Origin: Nitrospirota bacterium
GTDB taxonomy: Bacteria; Nitrospirota; Thermodesulfovibrionia; UBA6902
NCBI GenBank assembly: GCA_016207885.1
Contig: JACQZE010000030.1
Span: 21,566 to 85,565, forward strand
Reading direction: 5' to 3'
DNA length: 64,000 nt
Under the pieces are notes generated by a model. The model worked only from the letters and a program-made list of their open reading frames with translations, ran no database searches and was not told the origin of the DNA. The translations under genes and the position numbers were made by a program. This document shows, in pieces, positions 54,154-62,642 of the stretch (position 1 is the first letter of the stretch; every line of letters starts with the position of its first letter).

Positions 54154-54999
54154 ATGACGCGAATATTTATATTGTTACTTATATTGCTGACATATTCTAC
54201 AGCGTTTGCTGCTGACACACAAACTGAGTTAAACGGATTTATGCTTCAGCAATTTAAAGATGTTGTCAAGAAATCTTTAGGCAATCCTGACCAGAGTATG
54301 GAGACAGATAATTTAACAAAAGACGTATATGTTATCGATGATAAATCATACATGGTTTTTGAATATTTAAAACAATTCCCTAATATTATTTTTTCTATTC
54401 AACTAACCGGCGTTACAGATAAGATGCTACCATTCAAGGGGTTACTGCTTGGTTATCGTAAAGATATTGTCTTAAATATGCTGGGAACACCGGATAACAT
54501 TGAGCAAATAAAACAACCAAAAGTGGAGAAGTATAATTTTAAGGATACTAATTACTCAGTTGAGTTTGATGAGAAGGGTAATCTATATGGCATAAGGATA
54601 CAGAGTTCTAAAGAACTCCTGACTGAAACTAATTATAGTGAGACATATTGGGGTGATTTCAAGAAGGCTGTCCTGAAAAAAGATTTTAAAACTGTATTAT
54701 CACTTCTCCGACCGGACGTGGAAATATATAAAGACGGCAAGATTCTCTCGATTGACAAAAAATACTCCGAATTTGAAGAAAAACCAACCACTGAATTTTA
54801 TGAAGCATTATTGGGAGAAGAAAACAGCGTTTATGCTGAACTGCAAAAAACCGAGGCAGAAGTGGAAAACAGATTTATATTAGATTTTGGTGTAGGTATT
54901 GTCCATACGTTTTATACTGGAAAGATATTAAAAGAGATAGTATTTTTCCCATTTAACGGAAAGTTTAGAGTATATGAGATAGCTTTTAGAGAAAAGTAA
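54154..54999 (+). CDS. Exported protein of unknown function with BamE/SmpA-like segment
   Basis: 281 aa from ATG 54154, with GGGG upstream; an ATG at 54106 would put 16 polar residues before the signal peptide. Cleavage near TAFAAD. The segment GYRKDIVLNMLGTPDNIEQI followed by VEFDEKGNLYGIRIQ resembles the BamE/SmpA fold of small envelope proteins. The rest is unknown. It is a lone plus-strand gene, rich in A+T, between two toxin-antitoxin pairs, and looks like part of an accessory insertion. Confidence 0.68.
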   Translation: MTRIFILLLILLTYSTAFAADTQTELNGFMLQQFKDVVKKSLGNPDQSMETDNLTKDVYVIDDKSYMVFEYLKQFPNIIFSIQLTGVTDKMLPFKGLLLGYRKDIVLNMLGTPDNIEQIKQPKVEKYNFKDTNYSVEFDEKGNLYGIRIQSSKELLTETNYSETYWGDFKKAVLKKDFKTVLSLLRPDVEIYKDGKILSIDKKYSEFEEKPTTEFYEALLGEENSVYAELQKTEAEVENRFILDFGVGIVHTFYTGKILKEIVFFPFNGKFRVYEIAFREK

Positions 55000-55120
55000 A
55001 AAATAATACTTATTTATCCCCCATTGTCAAGGGTAAAAAACGTTGTTAGAGAATCATAGTAAATAATTTCCAGCTTTTTAAAAATTCGCCAAGTCCTCAA
55101 CTTTTCAACTCTGACATATA

Positions 55121-55226
55121 CTATTCTTTGCCCTGCTTCCTCGATAACACCATCTCAATAACAAATAAGCAAAGAGCCATAAAACCATAGAAAAGCCAGA
55201 ACTGAAAATGGGCGGAATAGCAGAAG
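55121..55226 (-). pseudogene. 3' remnant of a second ABC-2 permease gene
   Basis: The minus strand encodes HFQFWLFYGFMALCLFVIEM before a divergent tail ending in a stop at 55121. This matches almost exactly the C-terminus of the permease at 55817 (DNA identity is high over ~75 bases, 55150-55226 against 55840-55916). The rest of the copy is absent, replaced upstream by the toxin-antitoxin pair at 55263. Confidence 0.75.
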
Positions 55227-55262
55227 CACAGCAATCTCAAAAAATGCTATACTTTACTCAAG

Positions 55263-55502
55263 ATGACAGTAACAGCGATTGAAAAAAAGGCAAAGCTCAT
55301 AACCGGAAGAGATGGAAAGCCGGTCGAGGTGATCCTCCCTTATAATATCTACAAAGAGCTTTTGGAGCTTGAGAGAAGTATGGAGATATTCAAATGCAAA
55401 GAGACCAAGGAAAGCATCAAAAGGGCAAAGGAAGACATAAGGCAGGGCAGGGTAAAAAACTTCAGCGATGTAAAAGATGCCGTTAAATGGCTGGACAAAT
55501 AG
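55263..55502 (+). CDS. Antitoxin of a type II toxin-antitoxin pair
   Basis: 79 aa. An N-terminal Phd-like piece (KLITGRDGKPVEVILPYNIY) is followed by a charged helix (KCKETKESIKRAKEDIRQGR) that should bind toxin. It overlaps the toxin gene by 16 bases. It starts 37 bases after the truncated permease remnant. Confidence 0.8.
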   Translation: MTVTAIEKKAKLITGRDGKPVEVILPYNIYKELLELERSMEIFKCKETKESIKRAKEDIRQGRVKNFSDVKDAVKWLDK

Positions 55503-55750
55503 AACTGATCCTCACTGAGGAATTCAAGAAATCCTACAAAAGACTTCCCGAAGATATTAAGAAAAGGGTCAAGAAGCAATTAAGATTTTTAAGCAGTAAT
55601 CCCGCGCATCCTTCGCTTAAAATTCACAAATTAAATGGGGAATGGGAATTTTATGTTGATATCCATTACAGATGTTTCTTCTTAAGAGAAGGAAGCAAGT
55701 TTGCACTTCTGACAGTTGGAATCCACAGAATAGTTGACAGATATAAATAA
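55487..55750 (+). CDS. RelE/ParE-type toxin
   Basis: 87 aa. LTEEFKKSYKRLPEDIKKRV, SLKIHKLNGEWEFYVDIHYR and FALLTVGIHRIVDRYK are the RelE/mRNA-interferase fold, with the C-terminal His/Arg residues such toxins use. Coupled to the preceding antitoxin. Confidence 0.88.
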   Translation: MAGQIELILTEEFKKSYKRLPEDIKKRVKKQLRFLSSNPAHPSLKIHKLNGEWEFYVDIHYRCFFLREGSKFALLTVGIHRIVDRYK

Positions 55751-55816
55751 AGTGAACGACCGCGCATCCCGTATATTAATATCTTACTGAATCAGAAGCA
55801 TCCTGCTGAATAAAAC

Positions 55817-56602
55817 CTATTTAGTCTTCTTAAAGAAGACCATCTCAATAACAAATAAGCAAAGCGCCATGAAACCATAGAAAAGCCAGAACTGAAAAGG
55901 GGCGGGATAGCGGAACTGGTAGGCGCTTATGGTGCTTAAGTAATAGAGCGGGTCTGTTCTTAATATGTCGAGATTGATCGAGGACGATATAGCAATGTAT
56001 GGGTTTAAGATCAAAGCGGATTGAATGATGATATGCGGGTCTGTCACCCATTTTATGATCGGGTTTACAAGAATGACGCTGAATATCATGGAGAGTAAAA
56101 TCAAGTAAACCGTGACTATTGAAGCAAACGCGTTAGTTGTGATGGTATTCATTAAATGAGCGATGGCAGTGAAGAAGAGAGCTATGAAGAAGAGGGTCGT
56201 CAGATATGTAAAGATAACATTTGCCGGAAGCTGCCAGTTGTAAAGATAAACGGCAGGGATGAAGGACGGCAATATTAGAAGCGCGGTAAAGATAATTGTA
56301 AAGAGCATCCTGCCCCATTTTGTACCATGACCACCGGTTCTTTCAGTTTTACTCTCTGCCGGAAGCAGCAGGCAGAATATGATGGGTATTGCGAGTAGAT
56401 AAAATGAGAGTTCAATCATTGAGAGGATAACCAACCCTCTTTTTCCGACTACTGCTGCGCTCATGCCGTCTGCCGTGGCATTATTGCAGAAACGCCATAA
56501 CCCCGCGAGGAAGATAAGCTGTGCTGAAATCACAGGAAGGAATATAAGTCCTTTGGCCCGGCATCGGGATGAAATCGGTTTGTAATTAATATGGTTATTC
56601 AT
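55817..56602 (-). CDS. ABC-2 type permease subunit, separated from its operon
   Basis: 261 aa, six or seven membrane helices, polar loop ESKTERTGGHGTKWGR after the second. It resembles the permease at 49214 in type and probably belongs to the same transporter, but is now 2.5 kb away from the toroid gene, with two toxin-antitoxin pairs and an unrelated gene between. A 3' copy of its end remains at 55121. Confidence 0.78.
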   Translation of the reverse strand: MNNHINYKPISSRCRAKGLIFLPVISAQLIFLAGLWRFCNNATADGMSAAVVGKRGLVILSMIELSFYLLAIPIIFCLLLPAESKTERTGGHGTKWGRMLFTIIFTALLILPSFIPAVYLYNWQLPANVIFTYLTTLFFIALFFTAIAHLMNTITTNAFASIVTVYLILLSMIFSVILVNPIIKWVTDPHIIIQSALILNPYIAISSSINLDILRTDPLYYLSTISAYQFRYPAPFQFWLFYGFMALCLFVIEMVFFKKTK

Positions 56603-56720
56603 GGGTTATCAGTGCTCTTATTATAGTTCAAGAACTTTCATTTTATCCGATTTTCTTACATAATAATATTAATTGAATCAGTTATTGACTCACGCATAAC
56701 AGATGTCCAACGTCATGGCT

Positions 56721-56779
56721 GTCACTCCCGCTTGTCGGGAGTCATTCAGCTATATAGATTCCGGACAAGCCGGAATGAC
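56721..56779. repeat. Dispersed inverted repeat, copy 5
   Basis: Left end GTCACTCCCGCTTGTCGGGAGTC is itself a hairpin; right end GATTCCGGACAAGCCGGAATGAC is the family terminus. It lies 24 bases before the ebo cluster. Confidence 0.8.
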
Positions 56780-56803
56780 ATAAAATTTTAAAAGGATGTT
56801 TTA

Positions 56804-58012
56804 ATGAAAGAGATACAACAGAATTTTCAGGTTAGCTACTCTCTGCCGGTTATCTTCACGCGTGATGTCTTTAGCGTTGGTAACAAGGCGCTGTCTCAAC
56901 TCTTAAGCAGGACCGGCCGCAAGAACAAGGTTCTTATTATTATCGATTCAAAGGTCTTTAACGCGACACCGAAACTGATGGATAAGATCGAGCAGTACGC
57001 TAACATTCACAGTGATATAATGGAATTCGTTTGCCCTCCGTTTATCATCAAAGGCGGAGAAGCTTGCAAAAAAGATATGTCTGAAGTTGATAAGATTCAC
57101 GCTCTCATAGACAAACATCATCTGTGCCGGCATTCTTTCATACTCGTCATAGGAGGCGGCGCTGTGCTTGACGCAGCAGGTTACGCAGCTGCGACAGCGC
57201 ACAGGGGCATACGTCTTATACGCTTGCCGACGACAACCCTTTCACAAAATGACGCCGGAGTGGGCGTCAAGAACGCGATAAACGCGTTCGGCAGGAAGAA
57301 CTTTCTCGGCACCTTTGCACCGCCTTTTGCGATCATTAATGACTTTGATTTTTTAAATACCCTGCCGAAGAAAGCGCTCAGGGCCGGTATCTCGGAAGCG
57401 GTCAAGGTGGCACTTATCAAAGACAAAGAGTTCTTTGATTTTCTCTATAACGAAAGGCAGAAGCTTGCTTCATTTGAGCCTGAGGCCATGGAGAAGATGA
57501 TAATCAGATGCGCTGAACTTCATATCGAACACATCGGCACAAGCGGTGATCCTTTTGAATACGGCTCGTCGCGGCCGCTTGATTTCGGCCACTGGTCAGC
57601 GCATAAGATAGAGGAGCTTACAGGCGGCAAGGTTCAGCATGGCGAAGCCGTTGCCGCGGGTATCGCGCTTGATTCGCTTTACTCATTTCATACGGGCCTT
57701 ATAAATGAGATAGAACTGAGAAAGATATTCTCCACTCTGAAAGATATCGGCTTTGAGCTTTATCACTGGTCTCTGAACTGGATGGACATAAATAAAGCAC
57801 TGCAGGAATTTCAGGAGCACCTCGGAGGCAGGCTCACCATCCCTTTGCTTAGCGGCATCGGCAACAGAAAAGACGTGAATGAGATAGATACCGTTTTGCT
57901 GAAAAAATGTGTTAATATCCTCTCTGAGACAGCAGAAGGAAAGGAGAGAAAACATGGTTCAGGAAAACGGCCCGATGCAGGCAAAAGAGGCTCTCGAAAA
58001 ATACTTCCTTGA
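56804..58012 (+). CDS. eboD: 3-dehydroquinate-synthase-like protein EboD
   Basis: 402 aa. NAD-binding GGGAVLDAAGYAAATAHRG, loop RLPTTTLSQNDAGVGVKNAI, metal-ligand Glu in GISEAVKVALIKD and histidines in PLDFGHWSAHKIE and KVQHGEAVAAG are conserved for the sugar-phosphate cyclase superfamily. EboD members sit in ebo clusters and probably cyclise a sugar phosphate other than DAHP. The basic C-terminal tail (KRPDAGKRGSRK) overlaps the next gene by 59 bases. AAAGGATG lies before the start. Confidence 0.88.
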   Translation: MKEIQQNFQVSYSLPVIFTRDVFSVGNKALSQLLSRTGRKNKVLIIIDSKVFNATPKLMDKIEQYANIHSDIMEFVCPPFIIKGGEACKKDMSEVDKIHALIDKHHLCRHSFILVIGGGAVLDAAGYAAATAHRGIRLIRLPTTTLSQNDAGVGVKNAINAFGRKNFLGTFAPPFAIINDFDFLNTLPKKALRAGISEAVKVALIKDKEFFDFLYNERQKLASFEPEAMEKMIIRCAELHIEHIGTSGDPFEYGSSRPLDFGHWSAHKIEELTGGKVQHGEAVAAGIALDSLYSFHTGLINEIELRKIFSTLKDIGFELYHWSLNWMDINKALQEFQEHLGGRLTIPLLSGIGNRKDVNEIDTVLLKKCVNILSETAEGKERKHGSGKRPDAGKRGSRKILP

Positions 58013-58265
58013 CAACCGCGCAAGGATGCTTGAGATAGCGTCATTTCTCGACCGAATCGACAGGTACAGCGGCTCCTCCGAAGCGAAAGAAGATTTCCGC
58101 TACAAGTCTCTGGTGGATGCCTTAAAGATCATTGTTGAGACTGAAAATGACAGGACAAAATATGTCCAGCTTCGCTTAAGTGATCTCTCTGACAAGCCTG
58201 TAGAAAATATCATTGACCCAAAAGCATACGGCGCGTGGAAGGAGTCAATCAGTGAAGGTGATTGA
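57954..58265 (+). CDS. Small protein of unknown function in the ebo cluster
   Basis: 103 aa from ATG 57954, supported by AAGGAGAG upstream; it begins inside eboD in another frame. Mostly helical and charged (ALEKYFLDNRARMLEIASFL, YKSLVDALKIIVETENDR). It is too short for a usual EboA protein and I do not assign it as one, though it occupies a place between eboD and eboB. It overlaps eboB by 14 bases, so it is firmly part of the operon. Confidence 0.75.
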   Translation: MVQENGPMQAKEALEKYFLDNRARMLEIASFLDRIDRYSGSSEAKEDFRYKSLVDALKIIVETENDRTKYVQLRLSDLSDKPVENIIDPKAYGAWKESISEGD

Positions 58266-59055
58266 CCCGCATATCCATATGGTCTCAAGGACCACTGACG
58301 ATTACATGGCTCTCGCTCTGGGCGGGATACATACGATAACCGAGCCATCATTCTGGGCGGGCTTTGATAAGAGATCGGCAGACGGCTTCCATGATTACTT
58401 TCATCACATATCGGTTGTTGAACACGCGCGCGCCGCGAGGTTCGGCATAAAACACTATTGCTGGATAGGCCTCAACTCTAAAGAGTCTGAAAACCTTCAA
58501 TTAGCTGAAGATGTATTGGCTATCATTCCTGAATATCTCGACAGGCCTACGGCTCTTGGAATCGGAGAGATCGGGCTTAACAAGAACAGCCGTAATGAGG
58601 TGAAGATCCTGGAAAGGCAGCTCTCCATCGCTGCTGAGAGAGGCGAGATGATACTTATCCATACTCCGCACCTTGAAGACAAGCTTAAAGGCACGCGGTT
58701 TATCATGGATATGATCCTTAATGAACCGCGGATACAGCCGTCACGTGTGCTTATCGACCATGCTGAGGAGCATACTATAGGTGAGATAAAAGAGAAAGGG
58801 TTCTGGTTCGGGCTTACTTTATATCCAAGTTCCAAAGGCAGCCCGGAGAGGGCGGTTGACGCGGTTGAGATATTCGGCTCTGACAGGATATGCATTAACT
58901 CATCCGCAGACTGGAGCGTGAGCGACCCTCTTGCCACTCTGAAATGCGCCAACGAGATGAGGAGGCGCGGCCATTCCGAATCTTTGATAAATAAGATTTT
59001 CTATGAAAACCCCAAGGCGTTTTTAAGCCAGTCCCCGAAATTTGAAGCGGCGTGA
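58252..59055 (+). CDS. eboB: TatD-family metal-dependent hydrolase EboB
   Basis: 267 aa from GTG 58252, chosen because AAGGAG lies seven bases upstream; an in-frame ATG at 58213 lies earlier inside the small gene. Metal site DPHIHMVSRTTDD at the N terminus, LGIGEIGLNKNSRNE, LIHTPHLE and LIDHAEEHTI give the amidohydrolase/TatD ligands (His, Glu, His, His, Asp). In ebo clusters this gene accompanies eboE and eboF. Overlaps eboE by four bases (GTGA). Confidence 0.88.
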   Translation: MKVIDPHIHMVSRTTDDYMALALGGIHTITEPSFWAGFDKRSADGFHDYFHHISVVEHARAARFGIKHYCWIGLNSKESENLQLAEDVLAIIPEYLDRPTALGIGEIGLNKNSRNEVKILERQLSIAAERGEMILIHTPHLEDKLKGTRFIMDMILNEPRIQPSRVLIDHAEEHTIGEIKEKGFWFGLTLYPSSKGSPERAVDAVEIFGSDRICINSSADWSVSDPLATLKCANEMRRRGHSESLINKIFYENPKAFLSQSPKFEAA

Positions 59056-60158
59056 TCACCTATTGCACTAACATACATCCCGGCGAAAGCTGGGATGAAG
59101 TTTTTCTAAACCTGAGCGCCCATCTTCCCATAGTAAAGAACGCTGTTTCACCATCTGATATTTTTCCTGTAGGCCTGCGACTTTCAAACCGCACTTCATT
59201 GGAGATGGATAAAAACATATCAGCGCGTTTTCACGAATGGTGTCTGGAGAACGGATTATTTGTTCCAACGATAAATGGTTTTCCATTCGGCTCATTTCAT
59301 TCCTCCTTTATAAAAGAGGGAGTTTATATGCCTGACTGGAGATCCGGTGCGCGGGTTGAATATACCAAACGGCTTGCGGATCTGCTGGATGTGTGGCTGC
59401 CTTCAGGCATGACAGGCTCAATCTCAACGGTTCCTGTTGGATTTAGAAGCCATATCGCAAAAAACGATCACGGGTTCATCAGACAAAATTTAATGAATGT
59501 GCTGGAGCATCTTGACAGGCTGAAACAGAAGAGCGGGAAGGAGATAATACTCTCACTTGAGCCTGAGCCGGGATGTGTGATTGAGACGACAACTGATGTC
59601 ATCAGTTTTTTCGATGAGATGAAATTCCCGGATGATATTAAAGACGGCATCGGCATATGTTTTGACTGCTGTCATCATGCCGTTGAATTTGAAGACCCTG
59701 ATGAATCATTATCAATGCTTTCCAATGCCGGAATTAAAATTGGAAAGGTTCAGGCCTCTTCAGCTTTAAGTTTAATAAAGAATAAATCTGAGATACTTGA
59801 GAGTTTTTCCGAACCCTGTTATCTTCATCAGGTCGTTGTCCGGCAGAGTGACGGCGTTCTTTTGCGGTATAATGATATTCCTGATGCGCTGCGTGATTTC
59901 AGGGGAGATGAAGAAAGCGAATGGCGCGTTCATTTTCATCTTCCTGTATTTCTGGATAAGATGGATTCATACGCTACAACAAGGTGGTTTACAGAGCAGG
60001 CGCTTTCATCTCTAGATAAAAATATTCTGCTTGAGGTTGAGACATATACATGGGATGTCCTCCCTGCCGAGCTTCAGAAGGGGACGGTCACTGATTCTGT
60101 AATTCGTGAAATTCAATGGGTGCAGTCAGAGGTAAATGAAAAGAACGGTCGTTCTTAA
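59052..60158 (+). CDS. eboE: Sugar phosphate isomerase-like TIM-barrel protein EboE
   Basis: 368 aa starting at GTG 59052 within the eboB stop. YCTNIHPGESWDEVF is the EboE N-terminal hallmark; NGFPFGSFH, SLEPEPGCVIETTTDVISFF and GICFDCCHHAVEFEDP give the xylose-isomerase-like metal site (Glu, Asp, His). Named a metabolite traffic protein in other bacteria; its reaction is unknown. It overlaps eboF by 23 bases. Confidence 0.9.
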   Translation: MITYCTNIHPGESWDEVFLNLSAHLPIVKNAVSPSDIFPVGLRLSNRTSLEMDKNISARFHEWCLENGLFVPTINGFPFGSFHSSFIKEGVYMPDWRSGARVEYTKRLADLLDVWLPSGMTGSISTVPVGFRSHIAKNDHGFIRQNLMNVLEHLDRLKQKSGKEIILSLEPEPGCVIETTTDVISFFDEMKFPDDIKDGIGICFDCCHHAVEFEDPDESLSMLSNAGIKIGKVQASSALSLIKNKSEILESFSEPCYLHQVVVRQSDGVLLRYNDIPDALRDFRGDEESEWRVHFHLPVFLDKMDSYATTRWFTEQALSSLDKNILLEVETYTWDVLPAELQKGTVTDSVIREIQWVQSEVNEKNGRS

Positions 60159-61503
60159 TGTAGTCGGGCTTACACGTTCGCTGTTGGGAGCGCATACTCC
60201 CAATCTGAACGCTCTCCTTTTGAGCAGCGCGAATATTAAGACTATCACGCCAGCCGTGACATGTTCCGTTCAATCTACTTTTCTCACAGGCAAACTGCCT
60301 TCAGGGCACGGCATCGTCGGCAACGGGTGGTATTCAAGAGAGCTTTCCGAGGTTCTCTTCTGGAAACAGTCAAACAAACTTGTTCAGTCTGAAAAGATCT
60401 GGCATGCGGGCAAGAGGCGCGATCCCGCGTTTACATGCGCTAATAATTTCTGGTGGTTTAACATGGCAACTGACGCGGACTGGGCTGTAACGCCGAGGCC
60501 GATATACTGCGCTGACGGAAGGAAGCTCCCTGACTGTTATTCCATCCCGCCTGAGCTTCGCTCTAAATTTAATAAAGAGTTCGGCCAATTCCCGCTCTTT
60601 CAGTTCTGGGGGCCTGCTGCCTCCATCGCTTCGAGCGAGTGGATAGGCAAGGCATCAATGGCTGTGGAAGAAATGTACAAACCTGTTCTTAATCTCGTAT
60701 ATCTCCCGCACCTCGACTACATACTTCAGAAGGTTGGGCCGCAAGGGGATATTGCAAAAGAGCTTTCTGAAATTGATGAACTCTGCGGCAGGTTAATTAA
60801 TTTTTATCGTGAAAGAGGATGCAGAATTATCCTGCTTTCCGAATACGGTATCACTTCTGTGAAAGGCGCCATCCACCCGAACAGGATACTCAGAGATAAT
60901 GGTTTTCTTTCACTCAAGGTTGACCTTGAGCGTGAGTATCTTGACCCCGGAGAGAGCAGGGCGTTTGCTGTTTCAGACCATCAGATTACCCACATATACA
61001 TTAAAGACAAGAGAGATATTCAGTCTGTTAAGAAACTATTTGAAAACGTATCAGGCATTGAGTATGTGCTTGATGAAGACGGAAAGAATGCATTCGGACT
61101 TGATCATGAAAGATCAGGCGAGCTGGTACTAATTTCAAAGAGCGACACATGGTTCACCTATTACTTCTGGAATGACGATTCCAAAGCGCCTGATTACGCG
61201 CGGACCGTCAACATCCATTCAAAGCCGGGATATGACCCATGTGAACTTTTTATTGATCCTGCTATAAGCCTGCCGAAATTAAAGATAGGATGGACATTGC
61301 TCAAAAAGAATCTCGGCTTTCGATATCTCATGGATGTCATACCGCTTGACGCAAACCTGGTCAGGGGTTCTCACGGTGCGCTCACGGCTAACGATGATGA
61401 AGGGCCTATCTTCATGACAACAGAACCGGGGCTGCTCAACTCGCAATCTATAAAAGCAGAGGAAGTCTTTGATCTGCTGTTAGACCATGTTTTCCGCGAT
61501 TAA
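60136..61503 (+). CDS. eboF: Nucleotide pyrophosphatase/alkaline phosphatase-superfamily protein EboF
   Basis: 455 aa. VLNVVGLTRSLLGAHTPNLN, ITPAVTCSVQSTFLTGKLPS (catalytic Thr region) and GHGIVGNGWYSREL are the type I phosphodiesterase/pyrophosphatase fold, with later metal ligands in HLDYILQKVGPQGD and LVRGSHGALTAND. The usual N-terminal DGLR metal Asp is replaced by VVGL, so one metal site may be altered. It overlaps eboE and eboC. Confidence 0.86.
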   Translation: MKRTVVLNVVGLTRSLLGAHTPNLNALLLSSANIKTITPAVTCSVQSTFLTGKLPSGHGIVGNGWYSRELSEVLFWKQSNKLVQSEKIWHAGKRRDPAFTCANNFWWFNMATDADWAVTPRPIYCADGRKLPDCYSIPPELRSKFNKEFGQFPLFQFWGPAASIASSEWIGKASMAVEEMYKPVLNLVYLPHLDYILQKVGPQGDIAKELSEIDELCGRLINFYRERGCRIILLSEYGITSVKGAIHPNRILRDNGFLSLKVDLEREYLDPGESRAFAVSDHQITHIYIKDKRDIQSVKKLFENVSGIEYVLDEDGKNAFGLDHERSGELVLISKSDTWFTYYFWNDDSKAPDYARTVNIHSKPGYDPCELFIDPAISLPKLKIGWTLLKKNLGFRYLMDVIPLDANLVRGSHGALTANDDEGPIFMTTEPGLLNSQSIKAEEVFDLLLDHVFRD

Positions 61504-62197
61504 AGCTTATCTTGAACTTTGCCGCGTCAGTAATCTTCCAACGGTATGGACGAATGTCCTTGCAGCCATAGTATTGACAGGCGCGGGCTTTTCATTGAGT
61601 GATCTTATTATCATCGCTCTTTCCATGTCGCTCTTTTACTCCGGCGGCATGTGCTTCAATGACATAGCGGATGCGGAGACAGACAGGACAGGCAAACCGT
61701 TCCGTCCCATCCCGTCCGGCAGGATTGTAATAGGGAATGCTTATATATTTACGATTGCCTTGTTTGCGGTTGCTATATGCATTCTTTTGCTTGTTCCTTT
61801 CATAACATCGATCTATCCCGCGCTTTTACTTTTGTCACTCATAATCATATACGACAAATTCCACAAGGCGCATCCTCTAAGCGTCATCCTGATGGCAGCA
61901 TGCAGGCTTATGATATTTGTTATCGCCGCGATAGCCGTAACAGGGACAGTTGGGAAACTTGTATTAATCGGCGGTCTGATTCAGTTTGTGTATGTTTTAG
62001 CTATAAGCCTGACAGCAAGATATGAGAACAATAGAACAACGGTGAAAGACTTTTCAGTGATTCCGGTAATGATCGCCTGCATCTCTCTCATAGACGGTGT
62101 GGTTATGGCTTTATTTGTATCGCCTGTATGGCTGACAGCGGGCATCGCCGGTGCAATTCTCACTCATTTCAGTCAGAGGTATGTCAGAGGGGATTGA
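61487..62197 (+). CDS. eboC: UbiA-family prenyltransferase EboC
   Basis: 236 aa, about eight membrane helices. First Asp motif MCFNDIADAETDRTGKPFRP (NDxxDxxxD) binds prenyl diphosphate magnesium; the second, IIYDKFHKAHPLS, is shortened, as is usual in the short EboC form. It would attach a prenyl group to the ebo pathway product in the membrane. Last gene of the cluster. It starts 17 bases inside eboF. Confidence 0.9.
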   Translation: MFSAIKAYLELCRVSNLPTVWTNVLAAIVLTGAGFSLSDLIIIALSMSLFYSGGMCFNDIADAETDRTGKPFRPIPSGRIVIGNAYIFTIALFAVAICILLLVPFITSIYPALLLLSLIIIYDKFHKAHPLSVILMAACRLMIFVIAAIAVTGTVGKLVLIGGLIQFVYVLAISLTARYENNRTTVKDFSVIPVMIACISLIDGVVMALFVSPVWLTAGIAGAILTHFSQRYVRGD

Positions 62198-62470
62198 TAT
62201 ATAACAGGCCTTGTTCTTTCAACAGATTTTTTGAAGATAGGGTTTTTGAATGGTTTATCAACAACAAAATCTATTTCCCGATTGAATATTCCTTCCAATT
62301 GTTCCTTATGCTCAAAATACTTGCTGGAAAAATCTATACTCTCATCTAAATCAAAAACTACTCGGTGAAAAATCATGAGTATGAGCAGAACCAAAAAGGC
62401 CAAGCCTTTTCACAGGGAGCTTCCGGCAAATATGTTCAATCTTCGGTTTGAGTTTTGCTAAATCAATCAT
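62173..62470 (-). pseudogene. Frameshifted MNT-type nucleotidyltransferase
   Basis: From ATG 62470 the frame reads MIDLAKLKPKIEHICRKL and the nucleotidyltransferase motif LGLFGSAHTHDFSPSS, then hits a stop. The neighbouring frame continues with VVFDLDESIDFSSKYFEH, REIDFVVDKPFKNPIF to a stop at 62173. Joined, they give a standard minimal nucleotidyltransferase (GSxxxxD then D acidic pair) broken by one shift near 62370-62380. Its end overlaps eboC by 25 bases on the opposite strand. No HEPN partner is directly beside it. Confidence 0.72.
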
Positions 62471-62642
62471 GGAAATATTATCTCTTGTCGCTTCAATTTA
62501 TTCAATCATTTTAATTGACATATTTTAAGTTTCTCTTGTTCACCAGCTTTTGGGCGGGATGTGAACCAACTTCGAGACCAGAACCAACTTTGGGATGTTG
62601 ATAGTTCAAATTAACTGGCTGAATCTCCAAAAGTTGGTGCAG
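62471..62642. other. Non-coding gap in decayed accessory region
   Basis: 172 bases with no open frame. GAACCAACTTCGAGACCA and GAACCAACTTTGGGATG are near-direct repeats, and CCAAAAGTTGG forms a small dyad; no function seen. Confidence 0.5.

Noticed and set aside
57954..58265. Assignment of the small gene as eboA
   Set aside because: It is about half the usual EboA length and shows no motif I can match to that family.
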